Shown in pieces: positions 16,340 to 23,598 of a stretch of DNA of 64,000 bases. Within the stretch, counting starts at the first letter, position 1, and every line of letters begins with the position of its first letter. Where the stretch lies: NCBI RefSeq assembly GCF_014646895.1, contig NZ_BMOD01000015.1, positions 56,353 to 120,352 of the forward strand, written 5' to 3'. The DNA comes from Deinococcus roseus. Its GTDB lineage: Bacteria; Deinococcota; Deinococci; Deinococcales; Deinococcaceae. The notes beneath the pieces are model-generated. The model searched no databases. It had not been told where the DNA came from and saw nothing but the letters and a program-made list of their open reading frames with translations. A program made the position numbers and the translations under genes.

Positions 16340-16752
16340 TCCTGATGCTCCCAGCCCAGAATCACCACATCCCTGTTTTCCATTTCCCACACTGCACCAC
16401 CCATCATGTAAGGCAACTCTGGTAGAGCGGCATGTTCGCCTTCTCCTGACCATTTCGGGTCACCCCATGCCTGGATCGCCAATTGCAGGATTTCCTGATG
16501 CTGCTGTTCCATCAAAGTGTAGATTTCATCCAGATCATCAAAACGGTCCTCTTCTGGTTCGATACCGTCCAGAAAGCAAATAGCCGAAGCCACTTCTGCA
16601 TCTAAAATTTCCACTTCTATCTGAAGACCCTGAAAAACAAATTCGAGTCGTCCATCAGGATTTTCAAGCTCCTGTAGGGGCATCTGGCAAATTCCATCTC
16701 GCATGAACTCTACGATGTCCTGCAAAATCTGAGGATTTCTGATCCTGTTCAT
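16282..16752 (-). CDS. Hypothetical acidic protein
   Basis: A 156-residue acidic protein (MNRIRNPQILQDIVEFMRDG) without recognised domain. It has an EPEEDRFDDLDEIYTLMEQQHQE helical stretch broken by tryptophans and ends with the pattern VVILGWEHQDQELPVLLWIRWFK. Its ATG overlaps the stop of the TetR regulator (16749-16752), so the two are coupled. The acidic composition and small size recall polymorphic-toxin immunity proteins, but no family can be named. Confidence 0.6.
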   Translation of the reverse strand: MNRIRNPQILQDIVEFMRDGICQMPLQELENPDGRLEFVFQGLQIEVEILDAEVASAICFLDGIEPEEDRFDDLDEIYTLMEQQHQEILQLAIQAWGDPKWSGEGEHAALPELPYMMGGAVWEMENRDVVILGWEHQDQELPVLLWIRWFKHSEGV

Positions 16753-17354
16753 GCCTCAAACCGCCCCAGTCCCACATCCATCACCGCCCCGACGGTCTCC
16801 TCTACCTGCTCTGGGGGCACGAATCCCAGCAGCATCAGGTTGGAGAGGCCCTGCACGGTGCTCCAGAGGGCCAGCACCTGAATGGCCGGGTTGTCTGCAC
16901 GCAGGGCTTTGAGGGCCTGGGCTTCCAGCACCAGCTGGGAAAGCAGTTCAATGGCGTCCTGGCTGACTTCCCGGATGGCACTGCTCATGTTCTGGAAGTT
17001 GCACACGTCGGTGCGGTTGATGAACTGGAATTCGGTGGGACGTTCCAGAGCAAAACGGATGTAGGCCTGTCCCAGCACTTTGATTTTCTGAACGGGATGG
17101 GTGCCTGCTGGCAGGGCCTCCACTGCGTTTCTGAGGCTCTGGGAGAGGTTGCGCAGGCATTCGATGGTGGTGGCCTCGATCATGGCCTCTTTGCTTTCAA
17201 AGTGGTGGTAGGGGGCGGCGTGGCTGACCCCGGCTTTTTTGGCCACTTCCCGCAGGCTGATCTGGGCCAGAGGGGTGTTCTGGGCCAGGGACAGCAGGGC
17301 TTCAATCAGGCTGTTCCTGAGCTGTCCGTGGTGGTAGGGCCTGGATCTTGACAT
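16749..17354 (-). CDS. TetR/AcrR-family transcriptional regulator
   Basis: A 201-residue repressor. The DNA-binding helix-turn-helix is LAQISLREVAKKAGVSHAAPYHHFESKEAMIEA, and the remainder is a helical ligand-binding domain. I use the ATG at 17354 (MSRSRPYHHGQLR), the usual start of this subgroup, not the one at 17378. It lies between DUF6194 and an acidic hypothetical gene whose ATG it overlaps, so the three may form one unit. The ligand is unknown. Confidence 0.88.
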   Translation of the reverse strand: MSRSRPYHHGQLRNSLIEALLSLAQNTPLAQISLREVAKKAGVSHAAPYHHFESKEAMIEATTIECLRNLSQSLRNAVEALPAGTHPVQKIKVLGQAYIRFALERPTEFQFINRTDVCNFQNMSSAIREVSQDAIELLSQLVLEAQALKALRADNPAIQVLALWSTVQGLSNLMLLGFVPPEQVEETVGAVMDVGLGRFEA

Positions 17355-17378
17355 TGTCCGTATTCTAAACCTGCACAC

Positions 17379-17840
17379 TCACTTTTCTTTGTGGTGCTGG
17401 TGATTGTACCTGCGCACTGCAATGCCATGGGCTTCTGTCAGCAGGGGTTTGATGTGCTCAAACGTCTCAGGGCCGGGATTCAGCACGCAGATCCAGGACA
17501 TGGCGGCATAAATGGGGTGGGGCATGATCTGGTCCAGTTTTGTGAAATCATGCCCGGTCTGCACCACCCCTGACCCTTCTGGCAGGGCAGGTTGCTGTCC
17601 GAACATGGCTTGATAGGTCTGCGGCCTGACCCCGAGGTTCAGGCGGTAAATGCCAGGGCGGCTCAGGTCGGAGGCCTGATCGTGGGCATCTGTGGTCACC
17701 AGGGTGGCAAACGGCATCCTGTAATCTGCAGGCACAGCAGGATCGGGATGGTAACAGAAGAAATGCGTCTGGTCTGCTTCCAGAACTTCCACACCAGGGA
17801 GGAGGTCGGTGAGGGTTTTGCTGAGGGTCTGTGCATCCAT
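17379..17840 (-). CDS. DUF6194 family protein
   Basis: A 153-residue protein starting MDAQTLSKTLTDLLPGVEVLEADQTHFFCYHPD and carrying the family blocks MPFATLVTTDAHDQASDLSRPGIYRLNLGV and SWICVLNPGPETFEHIKPLLTEAH. I recognise the DUF6194 pattern; biochemical function is not known. GGAGG five bases before 17840 supports this start over 17852 and 17930. The TetR gene follows 24 bases downstream on the same strand. Confidence 0.78.
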   Translation of the reverse strand: MDAQTLSKTLTDLLPGVEVLEADQTHFFCYHPDPAVPADYRMPFATLVTTDAHDQASDLSRPGIYRLNLGVRPQTYQAMFGQQPALPEGSGVVQTGHDFTKLDQIMPHPIYAAMSWICVLNPGPETFEHIKPLLTEAHGIAVRRYNHQHHKEK

Positions 17841-18050
17841 CTGTGCCTCCATAAAACCTTCAGAGCAAGAACTGTGTCTTTGCTCTTTTGTGCAGAAAGG
17901 TGATTTTCTGTTGCTCCCTGCTTCCATCATCCATGAGCATTCTGAGAGAAGTTCGGGACAGGATCTTTATTTTTTCTTCATCTGAACAAATCCACGCTGT
18001 CAAGGGCTTTGCAGGTGATTCTGCATCCAATCGGTGCTACTGTTTTGAGG

Positions 18051-18971
18051 ATGAACATGCAGGTGGTGCTGGGGGCTTCTGGGGCTGTGGGTCAGGCCGT
18101 GATTCGGGAATTGATGGCCCGCAATGCCCGCGTAAAAGCCATCACCCTGAAAATGCCTGCTGCTGTGATTCCGGGTGTGCAGTATGTGCTGTTCAACCCC
18201 GGTGAATTGAAAAAACACCTGCAGGATGCCCAGACTGTCTACCACTGCGCAGCACCCCGCTATGGGCGCTGGGTGCTGGATTACCCTGTGCTGCAGCGCC
18301 AGCTTCTGACTGCCTTGCAAGGCTCTAAAGCCACCCTGGTTTATGCAGACAACCTGCTGATGTACGGGGTGCCCAGGGCACCGCTGGAAGAAACCCACCC
18401 CCACGGCACCGAACAGGCCAGGGGCAGGCTGCGTTCCCAGCTGGCCCAGGGCTTATTGACTGCCCACCACGAAGGCCACGTGCAGGTCGCGATTGCCCGT
18501 GCATCCACCCTGTTCGGGTCAGAAGTGCATTCCTCCTGGACCAATGTGGATTTCTTTCAGGAGGTCCTGAAAAAAAGCACCCTGCGCTGGCCCGGAAACC
18601 TGCAAAAGCCCCACAGCCTGACCTACGTGCAGGATTTTGCACGCGCGCTGCTTTTGCTGGGACAGGGCAACCGGGGCATGGGCGAAGTCTGGCACATCCC
18701 CACCGACCTCACCTGCACCGCCAGCGAACTGTCAGACCTGCTCTCCAGGCTGCTGCAAAAACCCATCCGGCCCCATCAGGTGCCCCAGCTCAAACTCTGG
18801 CTGCACAGCCAGCAAACCTCGGAGCACCCCAGCCCCCTGGACCTGGCTTACCAGTTCAACACCCCCTTCATGGTGGATGGGCGCAAATTTCAGGACGCCT
18901 TCTCCTTCAAACCCACCCCAAAGCAGCAGGCCCTGCAAGAAACCCTGGACCGCATTCGCCAGTTCAGGTAG
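18051..18971 (+). CDS. NAD(P)-dependent epimerase/reductase (extended SDR)
   Basis: A 306-residue Rossmann-fold protein. The cofactor motif is VVLGASGAVGQAVIRELMA at the N-terminus, followed by the atypical YADNLLMYG where the active site is expected, and a C-terminal substrate-binding part. Sequence context (VYHCAAPRYGRW, IARASTLFG) matches nucleotide-sugar epimerase-like reductases acting on NAD(P)H-dependent substrates. The ATG at 18051 is seven bases after TACTGT (18038-18043), so the mRNA may be leaderless; ATG 18057 is an alternative. Monocistronic. Confidence 0.83.
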   Translation: MNMQVVLGASGAVGQAVIRELMARNARVKAITLKMPAAVIPGVQYVLFNPGELKKHLQDAQTVYHCAAPRYGRWVLDYPVLQRQLLTALQGSKATLVYADNLLMYGVPRAPLEETHPHGTEQARGRLRSQLAQGLLTAHHEGHVQVAIARASTLFGSEVHSSWTNVDFFQEVLKKSTLRWPGNLQKPHSLTYVQDFARALLLLGQGNRGMGEVWHIPTDLTCTASELSDLLSRLLQKPIRPHQVPQLKLWLHSQQTSEHPSPLDLAYQFNTPFMVDGRKFQDAFSFKPTPKQQALQETLDRIRQFR

Positions 18972-18984
18972 GCACTTTGATGGG

Positions 18985-19012
18985 TTGACCCCCTCGGGTT
19001 TTGTTCTATAAT
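18985..19012 (+). promoter_or_regulatory. tRNA-Leu promoter
   Basis: TTGACC (18985-18990), 16-base spacer, TATAAT (19007-19012), directly upstream of the tRNA. Confidence 0.8.
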
Positions 19013-19038
19013 GACTAACGCATCAAGACCAGACCCCT

Positions 19039-19125
19039 GCCGGGGTGGCGGAATCGGTAGACGCAGCAGACTTAAAATCTGCCATCCGCAAGGGTGTACG
19101 GGTTCAAGTCCCGTCCTCGGCACCA
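19039..19125 (+). tRNA. tRNA-Leu (TAA anticodon)
   Basis: An 87-base class II tRNA with encoded CCA. The acceptor stem begins GCCGGGG and the anticodon stem-loop is GCAGA-CTTAAAA-TCTGC, giving anticodon TAA (Leu, UUA codons). A long variable arm and the T arm GGGTTCAAGTCCC are present. The acceptor closes to CTCGGCACCA. Confidence 0.95.
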
Positions 19126-19160
19126 AAGTTCCCTTCTGAAACCCAGAGGGGACTTTTTTA
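19126..19160 (+). terminator. Terminator of tRNA-Leu
   Basis: Stem AAGTTCCCTTCTG / CCAGAGGGGACTT followed by a T run. Confidence 0.75.
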
Positions 19161-19190
19161 TTGCTGCCACACGCAGCAAATCTCCATTTC

Positions 19191-19235
19191 AACAAGAAAC
19201 CCTCTGGAAACAACATCTCCAGAGGGTTTCTTGTT
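19191..19235. terminator. Long inverted repeat serving the convergent lipoprotein gene
   Basis: Perfect 18-base arms (19191-19208 and 19218-19235) with a 9-base loop; the arms carry AACAAGAAA / TTTCTTGTT ends. Likely a bidirectional terminator ending the minus-strand gene beginning at 21078. Confidence 0.75.
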
Positions 19236-19245
19236 TCAACTGCCT

Positions 19246-21078
19246 TCAGGGTTTGGGTTCAAACACCCCGTTGAAGATGACAATGTTCCATTTGCCATCC
19301 ACGAATTTGACAAAGTAGGGCCGGGTGATCAGACCCAGAGGTTTCTCGTTGCCTGCGGTGTCGATGGTGTACAGGTCGCCAGGACCCAGACGACGGACGA
19401 TCAATTCTCCGTTGGGGCCGAGGGCGGCAATGACGTTGGAAACACTGGTGAAAGTCTTGCGGACTTTTGCACCCGTGGGCAGGCGCAGCCACACCTGACG
19501 GTTCCCATTGCTGTCGTAATCGGTGTAGGCGGCGTAACCGTTGTTGACGGCATAATCCACCCCGATCTCTGCTTTGCCATTGAGCCGGTAATTGCGCAAC
19601 AGAATCTGCTGGGTGCCATCAAAGAGGGCAATGGCCACCCCGGTGCTGTTGGACACCGGGTACACATCATGGGTGCCGTCGGTCAGTTTGGGGGCAGACA
19701 CCAGCCGTCCATTGGGGGCCAGATCGCCTGTGAGGCCTGTACCCAGGAAGGTGGTGGTGTTGGTCTGCAGGTTGCGCAGAAAGGTCTGGCTGTCATTGGT
19801 GCGGTAGGCAAGGTAATATCCCGACACCGCATACCAGTTGTGGCCTGAAGGGGTCAGGTTGGTGCCGGGATCGCGGCTGTCGAAAAGCCAGCTGATGCCT
19901 CCTCCCAGAGGGCGGGTCCGGTAGATCACGCCATCCGGGAAGAGTTTGCCTCCGATGGGCACGCCGTTTAAAGGCAGGGTGAGGGTAGTGTCCACACCCG
20001 TTGCAAAACTGCGGTATTTCAGTTTGGTGGTTCCATTGGGCACAGCTTTGGTGTACAGCACCCGTGTAGCATCCACATCATAAATGGTGCCCGGCACCAG
20101 CATTTTGGTGTTCAGGCTGGCATTGGGCACATACACCTGGAAGTCGTATTTGAGGGTGTTGCCTCCAGGATCGTCTGCAATGACCGAGACCGGATAAACC
20201 TGCCCTGCAAAAGCCTGCATGTCCACACTGCCATTCACCGAACCCACCCCGCTGAGCACAGGCACGGTGTTGCGTTTGACCGTGATGCGGCAACTGCCAC
20301 TGTCATCGGTGCAGCTGGCATTGACTGGAAAGAAATCAGCAGCCACCAGGTAAGGATCATCCAGGGAGTAATCCACATTGAGGGCTGGGTTGCGGTCTGC
20401 AATGAACTGGTACAGCCGGATCTGCTGGTTGCCTTTCACATCTTTGACTTTCACCCAGATGCGCTGCTCTCCCCTGGGCAGGCCTTTCAGGGGCAAATTG
20501 CCACTGTAGAGGTTGGTGCCTGTTTTACTCAGGGTGGTGGAGGGTCCATTGGGGACGCTGGCCGTGACTTCCACCACTTCATAGGTGGAGGTCACATGGA
20601 CGCTCACGATGTCATATGAGAAGGCCACATTGGTGGTGAGCTGAATGACATCCTGGCCTGCGGTTTTTGGCGTGAGGTTCAGGGCAACCTGTCCGGTCAG
20701 GGCTGAATTTTCGGTGGAGGTGGCCTGCAAGATGGTCTGCCCCGAACCCGTGGTGGGAGCCGTAAACGTGGCATTCTTGCCTCCGCTGACTGTGCCTGGA
20801 CCAGAAACCACTTTCCAGGTGACTTCACGGGTGATCAGGCCCAATTGCTGCGGCACGGCGTAGAGGGAAACCGTTGAACCCAGTTCCACCACTGTAGAAC
20901 TGACCTGAATGAACACCTTGCTGTTCTGAATGGCCTGGGGCATCACCAGTTCATCTGTCGCAGGGGGCTGGGTGGCCTGTATGGTTTGCGGTCTGGGAAC
21001 CTGGGCACAGGCCGTCAACAGCAGCGCGAGAAACAAACCCTGTTTGATCTTCCCTGGTTTGAACATCATTTGCAGCAT
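19246..21078 (-). CDS. Large lipoprotein with Ig-like domain and beta-propeller-like C-terminus
   Basis: A 610-residue secreted protein. The lipoprotein signal ends LLLTACAQ; the ATG at 21078 has GGAGG eight bases upstream. After a Thr/Pro-rich linker come Ig-like beta domains (about residues 60-150: STVVELGSTVSLYAVPQ and KNATFTAPTTGSGQTILQAT, and a second with GTNLYSGNLPLKG). The C-terminal half repeats short FDG/TG/NG-containing strands (YRLNGKAEIGVDYAV, AYTDYDSNGNRQVWLRLP) that look like a beta-propeller. Function unknown; probably cell-surface binding. Similar composition to the other Ig-like lipoproteins in this window. Confidence 0.78.
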   Translation of the reverse strand: MLQMMFKPGKIKQGLFLALLLTACAQVPRPQTIQATQPPATDELVMPQAIQNSKVFIQVSSTVVELGSTVSLYAVPQQLGLITREVTWKVVSGPGTVSGGKNATFTAPTTGSGQTILQATSTENSALTGQVALNLTPKTAGQDVIQLTTNVAFSYDIVSVHVTSTYEVVEVTASVPNGPSTTLSKTGTNLYSGNLPLKGLPRGEQRIWVKVKDVKGNQQIRLYQFIADRNPALNVDYSLDDPYLVAADFFPVNASCTDDSGSCRITVKRNTVPVLSGVGSVNGSVDMQAFAGQVYPVSVIADDPGGNTLKYDFQVYVPNASLNTKMLVPGTIYDVDATRVLYTKAVPNGTTKLKYRSFATGVDTTLTLPLNGVPIGGKLFPDGVIYRTRPLGGGISWLFDSRDPGTNLTPSGHNWYAVSGYYLAYRTNDSQTFLRNLQTNTTTFLGTGLTGDLAPNGRLVSAPKLTDGTHDVYPVSNSTGVAIALFDGTQQILLRNYRLNGKAEIGVDYAVNNGYAAYTDYDSNGNRQVWLRLPTGAKVRKTFTSVSNVIAALGPNGELIVRRLGPGDLYTIDTAGNEKPLGLITRPYFVKFVDGKWNIVIFNGVFEPKP

Positions 21079-21217
21079 TTTTCTGACCTCCGGATTCAGC
21101 GCATCAAGAATACAGGGCATCAAAAACAGAACTAAAATGCAATTTCTGGTGCCCCCCCATTTTACCTGAATGCGCTTTTTGTTCTGTGATGTTTGCATTT
21201 TTTGTTAGGCTGAGAAC

Positions 21218-22249
21218 ATGTTCATTAAGCCATTACATCTTGATTCAGATGCCACCATTGCAACAGTTTCGCTGTCTTCAGGATTTGTCACCGAGGTTCT
21301 GCACCGATATGAGGCGGCAAAACGCCAGATCAAGCAGGCTTTTGGCTGGCAGGTCCGGGAAACCCCCAATGCTTTCAGGGGCTCTGAATACCTGTACCGC
21401 AACCTCCAGGCCCGGGCAGACGATTTGCACTGGGCCCTTTGCAACCCTGACATCAATGGCATCATCAGCATCATTGGCGGAGACGATTCGGTGCGACTGT
21501 TGCCTTTTCTGGATCTGGACCTGATCCGGGCACATCCCAAAGTCTTCATGGGATTTTCGGACAGCACCATCACCCTGATGCAGTTTCTGAGGGCTGGCGT
21601 GGTGGCTTTTCATGGTCCTGCCATGCTGACCGATCTGGCAGAACATGGCGGCCTGCATCCTTATGTGCAGGCTTCTGTGGCAGAAACCCTGATGCAAACA
21701 GATTCGTTGCACTTCTCTGCTGCTCCAGAATGGACCGGGCAAAGGGTGGAATGGATGGATCCTGCTCTGCAGGAACAGAAAAGGCAATTTGAGCCTTCTG
21801 AGGGCTGGGGGTGGTTGCAGGGTGAGGGGTGCGTTTCCGGGCACACCATCGGAGGGTGCATTGAGGTGCTGGACATGCTGAATGGCACTCCAGGCTGGCC
21901 TGCCCCTGAACTCTGGAAGGGGTCTGTGCTGTGTCTGGAAACCAGTGAAGATGCCCCTCCTCCGGCACAGGTGGGGTACTGGCTGCGCAATTTTGGAGCA
22001 CAGGGCATTCTTTCAGGGGCAAAGGCCCTCCTGCTGGCCCGACCACACCGCTATCCTGCAGAATGGGTTCCCGAGCTGTACCAGTGGGTCAAACGGGTGC
22101 TGCGGGAGTACGGGCGGGAAGACTTGCCTGTGGTGGCCAACATGGATTTCGGGCACACCAGTCCACAGATGGTTTTGCCTCTGGGCATTCAGGTTGAGGT
22201 GGATGTTTCCAGACAGAGCATCCGCATGCTGGAAGCAGCTGTGCTGTAA
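21218..22249 (+). CDS. S66-family peptidase (LD-carboxypeptidase / MccF-like)
   Basis: A 343-residue cytoplasmic serine peptidase. It has the family nucleophile block VFMGFSDSTITLM (Ser in GFSDST) and the C-terminal block GGCIEVLDMLNGTPGWPAPELW. LD-carboxypeptidases cut the tetrapeptide end of murein stem peptides, MccF-like members open microcin C-type amide bonds. TAGGCT lies six bases before the ATG, a leaderless layout. The terminal Glu and His of the triad are probably in VLCLETSEDAPP and VANMDFGHTSP. Confidence 0.83.
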   Translation: MFIKPLHLDSDATIATVSLSSGFVTEVLHRYEAAKRQIKQAFGWQVRETPNAFRGSEYLYRNLQARADDLHWALCNPDINGIISIIGGDDSVRLLPFLDLDLIRAHPKVFMGFSDSTITLMQFLRAGVVAFHGPAMLTDLAEHGGLHPYVQASVAETLMQTDSLHFSAAPEWTGQRVEWMDPALQEQKRQFEPSEGWGWLQGEGCVSGHTIGGCIEVLDMLNGTPGWPAPELWKGSVLCLETSEDAPPPAQVGYWLRNFGAQGILSGAKALLLARPHRYPAEWVPELYQWVKRVLREYGREDLPVVANMDFGHTSPQMVLPLGIQVEVDVSRQSIRMLEAAVL

Positions 22250-22289
22250 AACCAGACGAGCGTGCTTCAACTGCATGTCCCTTTGCCTT

Positions 22290-22338
22290 TATCTTGACAA
22301 TGTAAAGTTTTAACGCTATCTTGACAATGTAAACATTG
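22290..22338 (+). promoter_or_regulatory. Repeated TTGACA block and palindromic operator upstream of the flavodoxin-fold reductase
   Basis: The 17-base element TATCTTGACAATGTAAA occurs twice (22290-22306 and 22317-22333, 27 bases apart). Overlapping the second copy is the palindrome CAATGT-AA-ACATTG (22325-22338). Each copy carries a consensus -35 TTGACA. A regulator such as TetR or MarR probably binds here. Confidence 0.55.
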
Positions 22339-22451
22339 CAGGACTCGAGCAGAAGGTTCTGCTGTCTTTTCCATCTTCCACGTTCCAAAAACCCAGCCAT
22401 CCCGCTTTTTCTTTAAAAGCGAAACCTCGTTTTTGTCTCTCGGAGGCCCCC

Positions 22452-23063
22452 ATGAACACCCTGGTGATTCTCGGACATCCCAACAACAGCAGTTACTGTG
22501 CTGCCCTCGCTGAAAACTATGTCAAAGGCGCAGAAGCCGCCGGGCACACCACCCGTCTGCTCAGACTGGCAGACCTGAACTTTGACCTCAACCTGAAAAT
22601 GGGTTACCAGCGAAAACAGCCCCTGGAACCCGACCTGCAGGAAGCCCAGAAACTGCTGTTGTGGTGTGACCATCTGGTGGTGGTTTTTCCAACCTGGTGG
22701 GGAGCGCCCCCTGCTGTGCTGAAAGGCTTTCTGGACCGGGTGCTGCTGCCAGGATTTGCCTTCAAGTACCGCAAGGATTCTGTGCTGTGGGACAAACTGC
22801 TCGCAGGCCGCACCGCCCGCATCATCGTGACCTCGGATTCCCCAGGCTGGTGGATGCGCTACCGCCATGCGGACCCCGCCATCCGCCTGATGAAACAGAC
22901 CACCCTGGAATTCTGCGGTTTCACCCCTGTGAAAGTCAGCCGCATCGACAGCATCAAGTCCCGCAAACCCGAAGCCCTGCAGAAAGGCTTGCTGGAAGCA
23001 CAAAAAGCCGCCCGGATGGATGCTGGGTTGCAACGCAGCAAGCTGCGTCCCTCCAGGGCTTGA
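22452..23063 (+). CDS. Flavodoxin-fold NAD(P)H oxidoreductase (quinone reductase type)
   Basis: A 203-residue flavoprotein of the NQO1/MdaB/KefF type. The FMN-binding start VILGHPNNSSYCAALAENY and the block DHLVVVFPTWWGAPPAVLKGFLDRVLLPGFAFKY are diagnostic. These enzymes perform two-electron reduction of quinones and similar compounds. GGAGG precedes the ATG. The upstream palindrome and repeated -35 elements suggest inducible expression. It is followed by the initiator tRNA; the tRNA promoter -35 overlaps the stop codon. Confidence 0.86.
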   Translation: MNTLVILGHPNNSSYCAALAENYVKGAEAAGHTTRLLRLADLNFDLNLKMGYQRKQPLEPDLQEAQKLLLWCDHLVVVFPTWWGAPPAVLKGFLDRVLLPGFAFKYRKDSVLWDKLLAGRTARIIVTSDSPGWWMRYRHADPAIRLMKQTTLEFCGFTPVKVSRIDSIKSRKPEALQKGLLEAQKAARMDAGLQRSKLRPSRA

Positions 23064-23088
23064 CGCAGTCCAGAGACCATGCTATTAT
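23060..23088 (+). promoter_or_regulatory. Initiator tRNA promoter overlapping a stop codon
   Basis: TTGACG (23060-23065), 17-base spacer, TATTAT (23083-23088). The -35 hexamer contains the TGA of the preceding gene. Confidence 0.78.
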
Positions 23089-23115
23089 TCTCTTCGCTCC
23101 AAGTGAGCGAGGCAA

Positions 23116-23192
<77 letters not shown>

Positions 23193-23198
23193 AAAATT

Positions 23199-23226
23199 TC
23201 CCCTGACTGAAAGGTCAGGGGTTTTG
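23199..23226 (+). terminator. Terminator of tRNA-fMet
   Basis: Stem CCCCTGAC / GTCAGGGG followed by TTTTGCTTT. Confidence 0.82.
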
Positions 23227-23276
23227 CTTTGTATGTTTGATTCACCTTTTTGACCAGGATCGTGTAAATTATTCGC

Positions 23277-23498
23277 ATGTCCACATTTTCCAACTTTCAG
23301 CAATTCACCGTGATCTGCCCCGCCGCCGACCTCTCCAAAGCCTTCCAGGGCACCATCAACCAGTTCGCCCAGATTGGCCAGCAGAGTGGCAAGGCCCGCA
23401 AAATCGTCAATGTGGAACACCAGGTGGCTTCCCTCAGCGAAGACCGCGTGGTGCTCAGCGTGATCTTCTACTTCAACGAAGACGAAGCTGGAAACTGA
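23277..23498 (+). CDS. Small conserved hypothetical protein
   Basis: A 73-residue protein (MSTFSNFQQFTVICPAADLS) with an alternating strand-helix-strand pattern ending VVLSVIFYFNEDEAGN. The start is set by TAAATT (23265-23270) six bases before the ATG, with TTCACC about 18 bases upstream as a weak -35, so the transcript appears leaderless. I see no catalytic motif. It lies between the initiator tRNA and pnp, with a terminator just after it. Confidence 0.68.
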   Translation: MSTFSNFQQFTVICPAADLSKAFQGTINQFAQIGQQSGKARKIVNVEHQVASLSEDRVVLSVIFYFNEDEAGN

Positions 23499-23517
23499 GC
23501 TTTTCCAGGTTCCTGGC

Positions 23518-23543
23518 CCCCTGTGAAAAACAGGGGTTTTTTT
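23518..23543 (+). terminator. Terminator before pnp
   Basis: Stem CCCCTGT / ACAGGGG with a 5-base loop and seven T. Confidence 0.85.
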
Positions 23544-23598
23544 GTGCCGCATCTTCCCCAACAGGCAAAATTTCCATGTTGGTGTAGACTAAGGGGCA

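Noticed and set aside
19191..19235. Inverted repeat as part of a CRISPR or integration site
   Set aside because: Single copy, at a gene end with terminator properties; no array of repeats or att-type duplication of the tRNA.
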